DNA from: a virus
Strand: one strand, 5' to 3'
Length of the DNA: 59,753 nucleotides
IMG/VR virus record: IMGVR_UViG_3300006802_000105
Coordinates: 1-59,753 of that record
Under the pieces are notes generated by a model. It had not been told where the DNA came from and did no database searches. It saw only the letters and a program-made list of their open reading frames with translations. The position numbers were made by a program, and so were the translations under genes. Shown here piece after piece: positions 47,449 through 54,539 of this stretch (position 1 is its first letter; each line of letters begins with the position of its first letter).

Positions 47449-50190
47449 TTAGCACTCCCCATAGGAATAGCCGACGCCCGACTCGCAAGCCAGCGGCAAG
47501 CCTGCCGCCCATTTGGGGTTCCATGACATGCACTCCTCTACGTATGCTCTTGCTTCTTTAGCATCTGACTCCTTGGCAATGATGGCAACCGCGTCATGCA
47601 CGGTCAGCACCACCTTGTACCGCTTGGCGATACGCAGCATCTGCTCCGCAACAACGCAGCGGGCGACGGCCTGAGTGAAGTTCTCCACGCAGTTATGAAC
47701 TAGAAATGGTCCCTCAGAACCTCGGACCACGAAGCGCGTTCTGGGTCCTGCATTGAGGAGGTCATAGACAGGTTCCGGTGCCATCGGTATAGAAGAGTGG
47801 ATCGCGGCACCCCCGTTATGGACTGCGCTTTCGCCATGTCTATCGGTAGCGCTCCGCGCCGATTCCCCGCTTGTATTTTGTACGACACCCAACGGCAGTT
47901 CTCCGGTGTGTAGTCCCCTGAGTTGTCTGTTCGATCCAACGTCAACCCCGGCTGATACGAAGGCCCCATGTCTGCCCAAAATGCCTCGAACGATTGCTCC
48001 CACCGCGTACACACCCTTATCCCACGCCCGCCGTAGTTGTGCCACGCCTGATGCGAAGGTAGCCGACATCGATCCCTCATAGACCTCCACACCCAATATG
48101 CTGGATGGCCCGAAAGTCCGTGCGATTTCGACTTCTGCCCGACGGCACATCCGCAAGACGGGTTCCCGCCCCGCTTGGCGTACTTCACCACATCTATCGC
48201 GGTGCGCGTTACCAATGTCCCGCACTGGCACTGGAACTCCCAAACTGAACGTCTCTCGGCTCCCGCATACCTCACTGCCGTCAGGCATCCAAAAGTCTGC
48301 CCCGTGTAGTCCCTCGCACGATGATGCACTTTGCCACCCTTCTGTTGTAAGTACGTTGTGATCTGGCGTCATGCGGACACCGTTAAGTACGATGGTAATC
48401 TTTTCACCTTGATATGTCAACCCGCTATGGTTGACCCACTCAACACCGTCCCACACTCGGTCCTGTACCGTAACGGAGGCTATCTGAATCCACCCGCGCT
48501 CAGTGAGCACTTCAGTATCGGCCGCTAGGCACTTGCCGCCGTATATGTAGACCGGCAAGCATTTCGATATGTAGCGCCACTGGTTCTTCTCTTCGCCCTC
48601 GGCGTTCTTCATGAGTACGCGCTTGAGGTCAGGGTATCGGATGAACAACCCGCTTGGTAGCGTCAGCCCTTCGTCAGGTACGACGTTGACGACGCCCGGT
48701 ACATCGACCCGCATTGCATTGCCCATTGCCAGCGCCCGCAGCGCAGCCTCGCCCTGCCTCCACAACTCTGGAATCTTCGGGTACGTGGCGCGGTACTTAT
48801 CGACGATGCGCTTGGCCTCCTCCTCGGACACATCCACCTTGGCTTGCATCTTCAGGAACGCCCGCAGCTTCTTGTGCCCGACACCGTAGCCCGCACCAAG
48901 AATGACGGTCTTGCCCACCTGCCGCTGCCCCGGGTCGATCTGATCCACAGGCACGTCGTAGATGGAGCTTGCCATGATCTTGTACACATCCTGCTTGTCT
49001 GCAAACGCTTGTACCAAGTCATGCTGCCCAGCCAGCCACGCCAGCGTGCGGGCTTCGATCTGCGAAGAGTCGCAGTCAATCACAACATGCCCGGGCGGTG
49101 CCATGATTGCCCTCTTGATGCGCCCTGCGCTGGGTCCACGCGCTGGCAAGTTCTGGAGGTTCACGGAGTCCTGCCCGCTCCACCTACCTGAGTGTGCGCC
49201 GTAGTACCGCAATGGCACAGGGAACGCCCCGCGCTCGGCCATGCCGATGAACCGTTGCGTGCGTGTCTCTTCCAGCGTTGTCTTGTTCCCTAACCGTGCA
49301 GCAACAAGTCCCTGCACATCCGGGTCGGAATGCTCCTCCAACGCCTTGAAATCCTCATCCGTCTTTGCAAACGCATAAGTCATCTTGCCTGTAGTGGGGC
49401 TGCGCTTCATGGGCGGCTCGACGTTGAACCGACGCAGCAAGTCCGCGAACTTGTCATTGGACATCAGCAGCTTCTTGATACCGTCAATGCCCTCGGTGTA
49501 CACCGCATGTACGTAATCCGGGTCACCGCCCGCCAGCATCATGTCGCGTACCCTGTCCAGCAGTGCTTCCTTGCGGTCTACAACATCTTTCAGATGCGTT
49601 TGCAGCGCCGCCTTGTCCAGCACCAGCACGGGCTCCACGAACATCCGCAGCGTAAGGTCGATAAGCTCCAGTTCCTGCCGGGGGAAGCCCATTCCCATGT
49701 ACTTACAGAACAGAGAGTAGGTTAGCTCCGTGTCGTTCTTGCAGTACTCCCCGTAGCGCTCCAAGGCTTCCGTGCCAAAGTCCGCGTAGCGAAGGCCCAG
49801 TGCATGGATTACCTCGTCTCCCTTGGCACCGATGTCGGCCCGCGCGGCTTGCGCTGCAAGGCTATGTGACTGCGCGTGCGGGAACAACGCACGGGACATA
49901 CCCAGCGTATCCAGCCACGCCTTCGGCTGCACTCCGTAGTGCCAGTGCAGAATGGCCGCATCAAACGCCGTGTTCTGGCACACAACAAACTTGCTCGACC
50001 AGTCTATGCTCTTCAGCACTTCGGCTACTTGCGGCTTTGGATACCACTGCGCCGGGGCATCGTCGATCTTGAGGCTGAGTCCAATCACCTCGAACTCCGG
50101 GCTACGAACGTACTCCTCGGTAGTGATCTTGCTAAGACTGAACTCCCTGCTGTAGTAAGTCTCGATGTCGATTGTCACGATCTGGGGCAT
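47449..50190 (-). CDS. family A DNA polymerase containing an intein
   Basis: 913 aa as translated, 633 aa after splicing. The N-extein starts with a 3'-5' exonuclease (D8 and E10 in TIDIETYY). The polymerase fingers and palm follow ([58 protein letters not shown]). After the intein the C-extein resumes at [18 protein letters not shown] and contains the catalytic VHDAV motif C. GGAG lies 5 bases before the ATG. This is the replicative polymerase. The insertion point is just before motif C, a highly conserved site typical of inteins. Confidence 0.95.
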   Translation of the reverse strand: MPQIVTIDIETYYSREFSLSKITTEEYVRSPEFEVIGLSLKIDDAPAQWYPKPQVAEVLKSIDWSSKFVVCQNTAFDAAILHWHYGVQPKAWLDTLGMSRALFPHAQSHSLAAQAARADIGAKGDEVIHALGLRYADFGTEALERYGEYCKNDTELTYSLFCKYMGMGFPRQELELIDLTLRMFVEPVLVLDKAALQTHLKDVVDRKEALLDRVRDMMLAGGDPDYVHAVYTEGIDGIKKLLMSNDKFADLLRRFNVEPPMKRSPTTGKMTYAFAKTDEDFKALEEHSDPDVQGLVAARLGNKTTLEETRTQRFIGMAERGAFPVPLRYYGAHSGRWSGQDSVNLQNLPARGPSAGRIKRAIMAPPGHVVIDCDSSQIEARTLAWLAGQHDLVQAFADKQDVYKIMASSIYDVPVDQIDPGQRQVGKTVILGAGYGVGHKKLRAFLKMQAKVDVSEEEAKRIVDKYRATYPKIPELWRQGEAALRALAMGNAMRVDVPGVVNVVPDEGLTLPSGLFIRYPDLKRVLMKNAEGEEKNQWRYISKCLPVYIYGGKCLAADTEVLTERGWIQIASVTVQDRVWDGVEWVNHSGLTYQGEKITIVLNGVRMTPDHNVLTTEGWQSASSCEGLHGADFWMPDGSEVCGSRETFSLGVPVPVRDIGNAHRDRCGEVRQAGREPVLRMCRRAEVEIARTFGPSSILGVEVYEGSMSATFASGVAQLRRAWDKGVYAVGAIVRGILGRHGAFVSAGVDVGSNRQLRGLHTGELPLGVVQNTSGESARSATDRHGESAVHNGGAAIHSSIPMAPEPVYDLLNAGPRTRFVVRGSEGPFLVHNCVENFTQAVARCVVAEQMLRIAKRYKVVLTVHDAVAIIAKESDAKEARAYVEECMSWNPKWAAGLPLACESGVGYSYGEC
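47692..48531 (-). mobile_element. intein in the DNA polymerase gene
   Basis: 280 residues between ...YIYGGK and CVENFTQ. Block A is [14 protein letters not shown] with nucleophile Cys1. Block B is [14 protein letters not shown] (T-x-x-H at intein residues 55-58). Block F is [16 protein letters not shown]. Block G ends LVHN with a terminal Asn, and Cys is the +1 residue. All residues for self-splicing are present. Between blocks B and F the frame shows no LAGLIDADG or HNH motif. Instead the +1 frame of that DNA encodes an HNH-family protein (47700-48329). Confidence 0.93.
47700..48329 (-). CDS. HNH-family homing endonuclease nested out of frame inside the intein
   Basis: 209 aa in the +1 frame relative to the polymerase, wholly inside the intein. 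The GTG start follows AGAAGG at 8 bases. Two CxC pairs (C34/C36 and C59/C61) form a zinc site. The core shows [36 protein letters not shown] and [17 protein letters not shown], the consensus order of a common HNH/AP2-associated phage and bacterial family. A C-terminal helix-turn-helix-like tail ([15 protein letters not shown]) follows. Its coding overlaps blocks F and G of the intein. It probably cuts polymerase genes that lack the intein. Confidence 0.88.
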   Translation of the reverse strand: MHHRARDYTGQTFGCLTAVRYAGAERRSVWEFQCQCGTLVTRTAIDVVKYAKRGGNPSCGCAVGQKSKSHGLSGHPAYWVWRSMRDRCRLPSHQAWHNYGGRGIRVCTRWEQSFEAFWADMGPSYQPGLTLDRTDNSGDYTPENCRWVSYKIQAGNRRGALPIDMAKAQSITGVPRSTLLYRWHRNLSMTSSMQDPERASWSEVLRDHF

Positions 50191-50326
50191 TGGTTCTCCA
50201 AGGTTGGTTTGTTTTGAGCGCGTACCGCTTACGGTCGCGCTCTCGTTTTGCAGCTAATTGCTGTTCTTCTTTAGCAGCGGCAACGGCTCCACCTTGGAGC
50301 GCGTTGCGTACATCTTTGATGGTCAT
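50132..50326 (-). CDS. small basic protein upstream of polymerase
   Basis: 64 aa. The ATG overlaps the stop of the VRR-NUC gene (ATGA). The sequence starts MTIKDVRNALQGGAVAAAKEEQQLAAKRERDRKRYALKTNQPWR, helical and basic, and may bind DNA. The last 59 bases overlap the start of the polymerase gene in another frame, which is longer than usual here, so the true end is as given but the C-terminus may be unconstrained. No family is recognised. Confidence 0.6.
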   Translation of the reverse strand: MTIKDVRNALQGGAVAAAKEEQQLAAKRERDRKRYALKTNQPWRTNAPDRDNRHRDLLQQGVQS

Positions 50327-50619
50327 GGCCGCTTCTTGAGCGTCTCGATTGTATGGGGCAGCGCCGCCACCCCATCCTCGTTTACCACTATCGCCACGCC
50401 ACCTGCCTTGGTAATTGCGGCGATCTCTCTGTCTTGCAGCACAGTCGTCTTACCCGCACCCGCCTTGCATTCGATAGCCAAGTAGCGCCCATCCACGCAG
50501 CAGATGATGTCGGGGATGCCGACCCGCCCGTAGCCATTGGCGGCGGGGGAAAAATGGTACACCCCATGTGCGTCAAGGATCTTCTTTACCGCAGTCTTAA
50601 CCTTTGCTTCAGGGGTCAC
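50323..50619 (-). CDS. VRR-NUC domain nuclease
   Basis: 98 aa, the length of stand-alone phage VRR-NUC proteins. The motifs are NGYGRVGIPDIICCVDGRYLAIECKAGAGKTT, with G-x-PD (catalytic Asp in IPD) and the E-x-K pair in AIECKAG, then a Gln-containing helix (VLQDREIAAITKAGG) and the VVNE end. This PD-(D/E)XK family includes Holliday-junction-type and structure-specific nucleases. It is coupled to both neighbours by 4-base overlaps. A role in resolving replication or packaging intermediates is likely. Confidence 0.9.
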   Translation of the reverse strand: MTPEAKVKTAVKKILDAHGVYHFSPAANGYGRVGIPDIICCVDGRYLAIECKAGAGKTTVLQDREIAAITKAGGVAIVVNEDGVAALPHTIETLKKRP

Positions 50620-50816
50620 TTCCAGTCATCCTCCGCGTTTTTGGCACGCTGCCGCAGCATCTTCATGGCGTCTTTGAGGTCGAGCCTGAGTTGCTCGATT
50701 GCTGCCTCCTGAGCTTGCAGCTTCAGGTACGCATCCTGTGCGAACCGCACAAGTGTTTCAAGATTCCACGCGCCAAAGTTGGGGATGTCAGGTTTATCCC
50801 GCTGCCCTTGAGTCAT
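50616..50816 (-). CDS. small coiled-coil protein
   Basis: 66 aa from the ATG at 50816, which overlaps the previous TGA (TGATG). The N-terminal GQRDKPDIPNFGAWNLETLVRFAQDAYLKLQAQEAAIEQL, then LRLDLKDAMKMLRQR, predicts one long helix and likely a coiled coil. Similar short proteins with 'NFG.WNLETL.RFAQDAYLKLQ' occur in other phages next to DUF3310 genes. Function is unknown. Confidence 0.7.
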   Translation of the reverse strand: MTQGQRDKPDIPNFGAWNLETLVRFAQDAYLKLQAQEAAIEQLRLDLKDAMKMLRQRAKNAEDDWK

Positions 50817-51031
50817 CACGCATCTCCTTTCAGTTCGAGTTCGATTAACTTCTCCAGATAGTGCCTCGCCTTGCGTAGGTCTTCGACGCCGCCCTTGTCG
50901 CGCCACCTCGAAACGTACTTAACGATGTTGCCCTCGAAGTACCCTAGCTTGTTAGCTGCGATGTAGTCCCACGGCTGAATCGCTTGCCCTTTATAGTGGA
51001 TGCCGCCGACTTGCGTGCTGTTTGCTGTCAT
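50816..51031 (-). CDS. DUF3310 family protein
   Basis: 71 aa from the ATG at 51031 with GGAG 5 bases upstream. It contains the full short motif of DUF3310: GGIHYKGQAIQPWDYIAANKLGYFEGNIVKYVSRWRDKGGVEDLRKARHYLEKLIELE. The family is widespread in phages and has been discussed as nucleotide-kinase-like or regulatory, but its function is not settled. The overlap with the upstream gene (41 bases) is longer than elsewhere in the cluster. Confidence 0.9.
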   Translation of the reverse strand: MTANSTQVGGIHYKGQAIQPWDYIAANKLGYFEGNIVKYVSRWRDKGGVEDLRKARHYLEKLIELELKGDA

Positions 51032-51176
51032 GACTTCTCCGTTGTTTGTCAGGCACAACGATCTCCTGCGTTGTAAACCTGTGCTTGTTGCCGCACTCAT
51101 ACCTGCGCCGCTTGCCCTTGGGGTTCGTGCGCGTCTCCATGACTTCCGTCCACGCCCCGCATTCGGGGCATCTCAC
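50991..51176 (-). CDS. zinc-finger protein, NrdR/Ogr-like
   Basis: 61 aa with a GTG start overlapping the previous stop (GTGA). C3 and C6 (CPECG), C28 and H32 (YECGNKH) form a zinc-finger, followed by RFTTQEIV. The pattern 'MRCPECGAWTEVMETR....RRYECGNKHRFTT' is that of short phage zinc-finger regulators related to the NrdR/Ogr N-terminal domain. It may bind DNA or RNA. Confidence 0.8.
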   Translation of the reverse strand: MRCPECGAWTEVMETRTNPKGKRRRYECGNKHRFTTQEIVVPDKQRRSHDSKQHASRRHPL

Positions 51177-51349
51177 TTGTTGTCCCTAGCGGGGTTATAC
51201 ACCGGGCGCGTCCACAAGTTGTTTTCCGGCGGCAGCGCCTCATGGGGGTGCCGCACACGCGGTACGTAGTCTCCCCACTTCGTGATGCGTCGCGCCCTTG
51301 CACTGAGTACGTGCGGCTTTTCCTGTGTGGGTTTGCTTGGTGGTTTCAT
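51173..51349 (-). CDS. 58-residue conserved-looking phage protein
   Basis: 58 aa. The ATG at 51349 overlaps the stop of the upstream gene (ATGA), and the TGA overlaps the GTG of the next (GTGA). The sequence begins MKPPSKPTQEKPHVLSARAR, then RITKWGDYVPRVRHPHEALP, then ENNLWTRPVYNPARDNK. The 'W..YVP..RHP...P.ENNLWTRPVY' pattern is known to me from small proteins of other phages. Start and stop overlaps on both sides support it strongly. Its role is unknown. Confidence 0.75.
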   Translation of the reverse strand: MKPPSKPTQEKPHVLSARARRITKWGDYVPRVRHPHEALPPENNLWTRPVYNPARDNK

Positions 51350-51561
51350 GTATCACTCCTTGCTCGGATAGCTTTGGCGCACCGCCTTGCCTCTGCATCT
51401 TCGCGGTTACCGTGGCCTAAGTCTCGGGCTTCACAGACCTTTGCACACGCCTCGCGCTCATTCTGGGCAACAAGAGCGGCAAAGGCAAGCAAGTTGTCGG
51501 AGGCGCACAGAAGATCAAGCCCGTTGTACCTCGCCAAGCTCGTAATTTCGTCGCGGGTCAT
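51346..51561 (-). CDS. small helical protein, paralogue family member 1
   Basis: 71 aa with ATGA overlaps on both sides. The sequence MTRDEITSLARYNGLDLL, then FAALVAQNEREACAKVCEARDLGHGNREDAEARRCAKAIRAR is closely related to the 88-residue protein encoded at 53003, sharing FAALVA..EREACA..CEARD.G..NREDAEARRCA.AIRA. It also shares its opening with the 77-residue protein at 52253. Such 'EREACA..CE' proteins are frequent in phage accessory clusters. Function is unknown. Confidence 0.75.
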   Translation of the reverse strand: MTRDEITSLARYNGLDLLCASDNLLAFAALVAQNEREACAKVCEARDLGHGNREDAEARRCAKAIRARSDT

Positions 51562-52256
51562 GCTGCAACCTCATAATCTTTAAACACGGCACCCAAGGAC
51601 GCATCACCCACTTTGCACGGGCGTACCCAGACGTTCTTACCGCTTCGCAGCCGCCTCAGATGTCCACGCCTGTCATGCAGCCGAGGTGATGCATGGGTTC
51701 CTCCTTGTGGCTCCGCCTTTGACTGCGCCGGTTTGATGACGACAGTACGCCAGTCATAAGTCGGAGCTTTTCCGGCTGCGATCTTTCGTCGGTTTGTCCA
51801 GGTAGGCTGTAGTCTAGGACTATGCATTTCGCACCCGGCAGACATGGCTGCGTACCACTTTGACAGCAAGCCAAGGATCGTCCTTGCTACATCCTCGTCC
51901 ATCTGATCGTTCTCATTTGCAGGCCCGTACTTGATAACGTCTCCATCAATGGCGTAGACAAGCATTGGGAAATCCTTTGGCATTTGTCCATACGGCCCCT
52001 TCCACATCGTGACCACAATGCCCTCATGCGGATCTTGTCCAGCAACAATCATCATGAGGTCATAAACAACATGATTTCTGGACGGCCCACGGTAAACGAC
52101 AAAATTCCTCTCGAACGGCGGGCGACACTCCATCAAAAAGTCTCTTTCGCCAGGCCCATCATCCAACGCGGATATGTCAAACCATTGCAGTTCGCTCGGG
52201 TCAAGACCGCCATCAATGACTAAGCCCATGGCATCTCTAATTGCTTGAGTTGTCAT
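51558..52256 (-). CDS. hypothetical protein, largest in the small-gene cluster
   Basis: 232 aa. A globular alpha/beta N-terminal part (LVIDGGLDPSELQWFDISALDDGPGERDFLMECRPPFERNFVVYRGPSRNHVVYDLMMIVAG) is followed by a helix around DEDVARTILGLLSKWYAAMSAG. The basic C-terminus contains HASPRLHDRRGHLRRLRSGKNVWVRPCKVGD. The RRGHLR...G..VWV.P..VG pattern recurs in other phage proteins without known function. It is coupled to both neighbours by ATGA overlaps. Confidence 0.75.
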   Translation of the reverse strand: MTTQAIRDAMGLVIDGGLDPSELQWFDISALDDGPGERDFLMECRPPFERNFVVYRGPSRNHVVYDLMMIVAGQDPHEGIVVTMWKGPYGQMPKDFPMLVYAIDGDVIKYGPANENDQMDEDVARTILGLLSKWYAAMSAGCEMHSPRLQPTWTNRRKIAAGKAPTYDWRTVVIKPAQSKAEPQGGTHASPRLHDRRGHLRRLRSGKNVWVRPCKVGDASLGAVFKDYEVAA

Positions 52257-52486
52257 ATCAAACCCGGTTCAATCACTGTCCAACCGGCCTCGCGCAGCGC
52301 CTTGTTCTCAACAGCAATCCTGCTCCCATCTTGCCGCAATGCATCGATCTCGTCGGCTAGCGGAGCGCATTCAGCAGCGGCGACAAGGGCAGCGAAGTAA
52401 TGCTGCTGCGTCGTAAAACCAAGGCGCATGCCTTCAGCATCATCTTGGCTTTGCAGCCACATCTTGTTTATGTCGTCGCGGGTCAT
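52253..52486 (-). CDS. small helical protein, paralogue family member 2
   Basis: 77 aa. It starts MTRDDINKMWLQSQDDAEGMRLGF, then YFAALVAAAECAPLADEIDALRQDG and a short C-terminal REAGWTVIEPGLI. The first 45 residues match the layout of the 71- and 88-residue relatives, but the ACA..CEARD half is replaced by a leucine-rich helix. It looks like a recombined family member. Its start lies inside the repeated junction sequence described at 52483. Confidence 0.7.
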   Translation of the reverse strand: MTRDDINKMWLQSQDDAEGMRLGFTTQQHYFAALVAAAECAPLADEIDALRQDGSRIAVENKALREAGWTVIEPGLI

Positions 52487-52506
52487 GCTTGCCCTCCTTG
52501 CTTGAT
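52483..52506 (-). repeat. repeated gene-junction sequence (copy A)
   Basis: On the minus strand this 24-base junction encodes the end IKQGGQA of the upstream gene, contains AAGGAGGG as ribosome site and the ATGA start of the next gene. An identical 24-base copy is at 53490-53513, a near copy is at 52668-52694, and a diverged one is at 54234-54260. Confidence 0.75.
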
Positions 52507-52671
52507 GCGCTCCATGTGCGCGAAATACTCACGCGGAAGGGCGTTGTGTTTGTAGAGGTCGCGCAACAGCGGCATGGACAAATCCGGAATGGATTCCAGC
52601 ATGACCTCCGCATATCGACCAAACTCTGGTGACTCGGCGGCGGCTTTGGCGAGGATGGTTTCAAGCCTCAT
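52483..52671 (-). CDS. small helical hypothetical protein
   Basis: 62 aa. MRLETILAKAAAESPEFGRYAEVMLESIPDL, then LPLLRDLYKHNALPREYFAHMERIKQGGQA-like ending: all helical. The ATG overlaps the stop of the 36-residue gene (ATGA). The C-terminal IKQGGQA comes from the repeated junction sequence and is probably not under protein-level selection. No family is recognised. Confidence 0.7.
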   Translation of the reverse strand: MRLETILAKAAAESPEFGRYAEVMLESIPDLSMPLLRDLYKHNALPREYFAHMERIKQGGQA

Positions 52672-52778
52672 GTCTGCCGCCCTCCTTGCTTGATGCCGAC
52701 AGGCTCACCCATGAACGTCGGACTTTCGCGTTCGTGGATGGCGTTCATGGCGCTGCGGTACTCGCCAATCGTCTTCAT
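52668..52778 (-). CDS. 36-residue small protein
   Basis: 36 aa, ATG at 52778, TGA overlapping the next ATG (ACATGA). The sequence begins MKTIGEYRSAMNAIHERESP and ends GIKQGGRQT, again with the junction-derived tail. The N-terminal 'IGEYRSAMNAIHERES.TF' resembles short helical peptides. The ribosome site is weak (GGGACGGGGCG). I accept it because it fills the gap exactly and keeps the overlap pattern of the cluster. Confidence 0.55.
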   Translation of the reverse strand: MKTIGEYRSAMNAIHERESPTFMGEPVGIKQGGRQT

Positions 52779-52790
52779 CGCCCCGTCCCA

Positions 52791-53003
52791 TCATTCAACT
52801 CCGAAATGTTCTTTGATAAATTCTGCCGATGACACGGAGCCATTGTTGTAATTGTCAGCACCGTCAAATTGGTTCTTCATACAAATATCAATACATTCCC
52901 GGACAATCAACTCGGCGAACTTTTCCAATTTAGTAGGAACATTGTTGGGATTATGCACTAACAATCCAGCTTCATTGGCGAGTTCTTTAATTCGTTCGTT
53001 CAT
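52791..53003 (-). CDS. small helical phage protein in an AT-rich patch
   Basis: 70 aa. MNERIKELANEAGLLVHNPNNVPTKLEKFAELIVRECIDICMKNQFDG follows the well-known phage pattern 'MNERIK.LA..AG.......LEKFAELIVREC'. The DNA of this gene and of the first 60 bases of its upstream neighbour's 3' end is clearly AT-richer than the rest of the cluster, a sign of recent arrival. Its start overlaps the previous stop. Function is unknown. Confidence 0.75.
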   Translation of the reverse strand: MNERIKELANEAGLLVHNPNNVPTKLEKFAELIVRECIDICMKNQFDGADNYNNGSVSSAEFIKEHFGVE

Positions 53004-53269
53004 TATTTGGTTCCATAATACTTTTCAACTAACGTAGGTGCTTTTTTACCAATTGCACGAATAGCAGCAGCACATCTACGAGCTTCTGCATCTTCACGGT
53101 TAAAGTAACCCTGGTCTCGAGCTTCACATAGTCGAGCACACGCCTCGCGTTCAGCAGCGGCGACAAGTGCGGCGAAGTTGATGAAAAACGACTCCCACAG
53201 TTCAGGCAGCGGGTTGTCTTTGAACGCGCCAGCCTCCCGCGCTAACTGAATAATTTCTTCATGAGTCAT
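53003..53269 (-). CDS. small helical protein, paralogue family member 3
   Basis: 88 aa. MTHEEIIQLAREAGAFKDNPLPELWESFFINFAALVAAAEREACARLCEARDQGYFNREDAEARRCAAAIRA is followed by a Lys-rich tail IGKKAPTLVEKYYGTK. It is the longest of the three relatives in this cluster (see 51346 and 52253). The N-terminal 'EEIIQLAREAG' plus 'EREACA..CE' form is a frequent phage accessory protein of unknown role. It is coupled to both neighbours. Confidence 0.75.
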   Translation of the reverse strand: MTHEEIIQLAREAGAFKDNPLPELWESFFINFAALVAAAEREACARLCEARDQGYFNREDAEARRCAAAIRAIGKKAPTLVEKYYGTK

Positions 53270-53493
53270 TGTTGATCTCCTTCAATACGTAGGGCGCGGA
53301 GGTCAGTGGCAAACACAGCCCGTGCGTTCCACGCACTGAGGTCGTCATGCACCACGGTGTTTTCGATCTGAGTTGCAGCATGCTCCAGTGCCTCCCTCAT
53401 GGCCTCACGCTGCAAATCTTTGATCTCCGCAAGCGACAGCAATTGGCATTCCTCGTCCTTGTACGGCCAGATCAACTTCGGCAGGGGGATCAT
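53266..53493 (-). CDS. small hypothetical protein
   Basis: 75 aa. MIPLPKLIWPYKDEECQLLSLAEIKDLQREAMREALEHAATQIENTVVHDDLSAWNARAVFATDLRALRIEG predicts a short N-terminal strand and two helices. The start lies in the repeated junction (copy at 53490). The C-terminus runs into the next gene with an ATGA overlap. No family is recognised. Confidence 0.7.
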   Translation of the reverse strand: MIPLPKLIWPYKDEECQLLSLAEIKDLQREAMREALEHAATQIENTVVHDDLSAWNARAVFATDLRALRIEGDQQ

Positions 53494-53513
53494 GCTTGCC
53501 CTCCTTGCTTGAT
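53490..53513 (-). repeat. repeated gene-junction sequence (copy B)
   Basis: This is identical over 24 bases to the junction at 52483-52506. It supplies the IKQGGQA end of the 115-residue protein, the AAGGAGGG ribosome site and the ATG of the 75-residue gene. Confidence 0.75.
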
Positions 53514-53837
53514 GCCGTATTCCTCCCCATCACCCGCCTCTGCCTGCCGAGGGCGGCGGAACGGGCCGCAGAGGGCATACACGGCGTTCTGAACCAGCGC
53601 GTCGGGATCAAAGTCCGGCGCTTGCCCGCGATTCGTTGCGCCGCGCACCGCGTACCTGATTGCAGCGACGACCGTTTCCCGATCCGCCTGCGTCAAGATC
53701 GGATTCGGCAACTCAATTGGTTCGTCCTCGCCATCGCGGTACTCCCAAGGGGCATACAGCCAATGTTTTTGAGGGAGCGGGTACGAGATGACGCCAAAGG
53801 CGCTGCCATCGGGAAGAAGTGTGATTTCATTGCTCAT
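53490..53837 (-). CDS. hypothetical protein
   Basis: 115 aa. The N-terminal part is a small beta/alpha segment (ITLLPDGSAFGVISYPLPQKHWLYAP, then WEYRDGEDEPIELPNP). A helix with RETVVAAIRYAVRGATNRGQAPDFDPDALVQNAVYALCG follows. The 'LPDG.AF....LPL...HWLY' opening is familiar from other phage accessory proteins. It ends in the junction-derived GIKQGGQA. Role unknown. Confidence 0.7.
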   Translation of the reverse strand: MSNEITLLPDGSAFGVISYPLPQKHWLYAPWEYRDGEDEPIELPNPILTQADRETVVAAIRYAVRGATNRGQAPDFDPDALVQNAVYALCGPFRRPRQAEAGDGEEYGIKQGGQA

Positions 53838-54073
53838 AACGCACCCCCAGTCGCCTTGGCGATGGCGGCGCGGGATTGCTCTTTTGCCAACAACCAGTCC
53901 ACCACCTCGGGGTCAAACAGCTTGTGCGCTTCGGTCAACTCGATCCAGCGACCGGAACTGTCCTCAACCCGGCAGACGCCGCCATCATTCAGCAAGAACG
54001 AGTAGCGCGGCAGGGCACACATGGCTTTGCGCAGGGCTTCCACGGCTGCGTCGTACTCTCGTTTCTCGGTCAT
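53834..54073 (-). CDS. small hypothetical protein
   Basis: 79 aa, coupled on both sides by ATGA overlaps. MTEKREYDAAVEALRKAMCALPRYSFLLNDGGVCRVEDSSGRWIELTEAHKLFDPEVVDWLLAKEQSRAAIAKA has a helix, a beta hairpin (YSFLLNDGGVCRVEDSSGRWIE) and two more helices. It looks like a small folded protein. No family is recognised. Confidence 0.7.
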   Translation of the reverse strand: MTEKREYDAAVEALRKAMCALPRYSFLLNDGGVCRVEDSSGRWIELTEAHKLFDPEVVDWLLAKEQSRAAIAKATGGAL

Positions 54074-54237
54074 GACGCCAACCTTTCTCCTGTTTCGTAA
54101 GACTCACGCCCGTCCATTGAGTGATGCACCCAGACATCGGGAAAATCATCGTCTTCGATTGGTTTGCACCAACAGTCCACGCTGGCAATGTGCTCACGCA
54201 GGTCATTGAGCGGCACGACGTGTACGGCTTCGGTCAT
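54070..54237 (-). CDS. 55-residue conserved-looking phage protein
   Basis: 55 aa, ATG at 54237, TGA overlapping the next ATG. The sequence starts MTEAVHVVPLNDLREHIASV, then DCWCKPIEDDDFPDVWVHHS, then MDGRESYETGERLAS. The pattern 'HVVP.NDL.EH..S..C.C.P......W.HHS.DGRE' recurs in small phage proteins. The two Cys and two His could bind a metal. The match and the overlaps on both sides make it secure as a gene. Confidence 0.8.
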   Translation of the reverse strand: MTEAVHVVPLNDLREHIASVDCWCKPIEDDDFPDVWVHHSMDGRESYETGERLAS

Positions 54238-54539
54238 GCTTGCCCCTCCGCTTTCTTGATGGCGGCGCGGCCCAGGTCGATCTCGTCGAGTGCCCGGTTG
54301 AATTCGTCGGACTCCGAAAAGCCTGTGCCATCTATGCGATCAGTTAGCGCATCAAGCGCATGGACGGCGTCGCGCACTCTTTCCAGTAGCATCTGATTCA
54401 CAGCATGCAGGCGGCGCAGTTCGGCGGCGGCGTACAGCGGCTCACACTCGGAACAATCGCTACCCGTTGGGGCATCGTAGTATTCGTACCCGTCCTCATG
54501 CAGGTGGCGGTAAGCCACTGCCTTCTGTTCTGTTGTCAT
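54234..54539 (-). CDS. hypothetical helical protein
   Basis: 101 aa. A short N-terminal domain (AVAYRHLHEDGYEYYDAPTGSDCSECEPLYAAAELRRLHAVNQ) is followed by a long helix (MLLERVRDAVHALDALTDRIDG). It ends KKAEGQA, a diverged version of the junction-derived tail. The 'YR....G.EYYD.P.......PLY' opening is familiar from phage proteins that look like truncated enzyme fragments. Function is unknown. Confidence 0.7.
   Translation of the reverse strand: MTTEQKAVAYRHLHEDGYEYYDAPTGSDCSECEPLYAAAELRRLHAVNQMLLERVRDAVHALDALTDRIDGTGFSESDEFNRALDEIDLGRAAIKKAEGQA

Noticed and set aside
53985-54206. 73-residue frame overlapping the 55-residue gene at 54070
   Set aside because: The 55-residue frame has coupled start and stop and a known phage-like pattern. 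This frame has neither.
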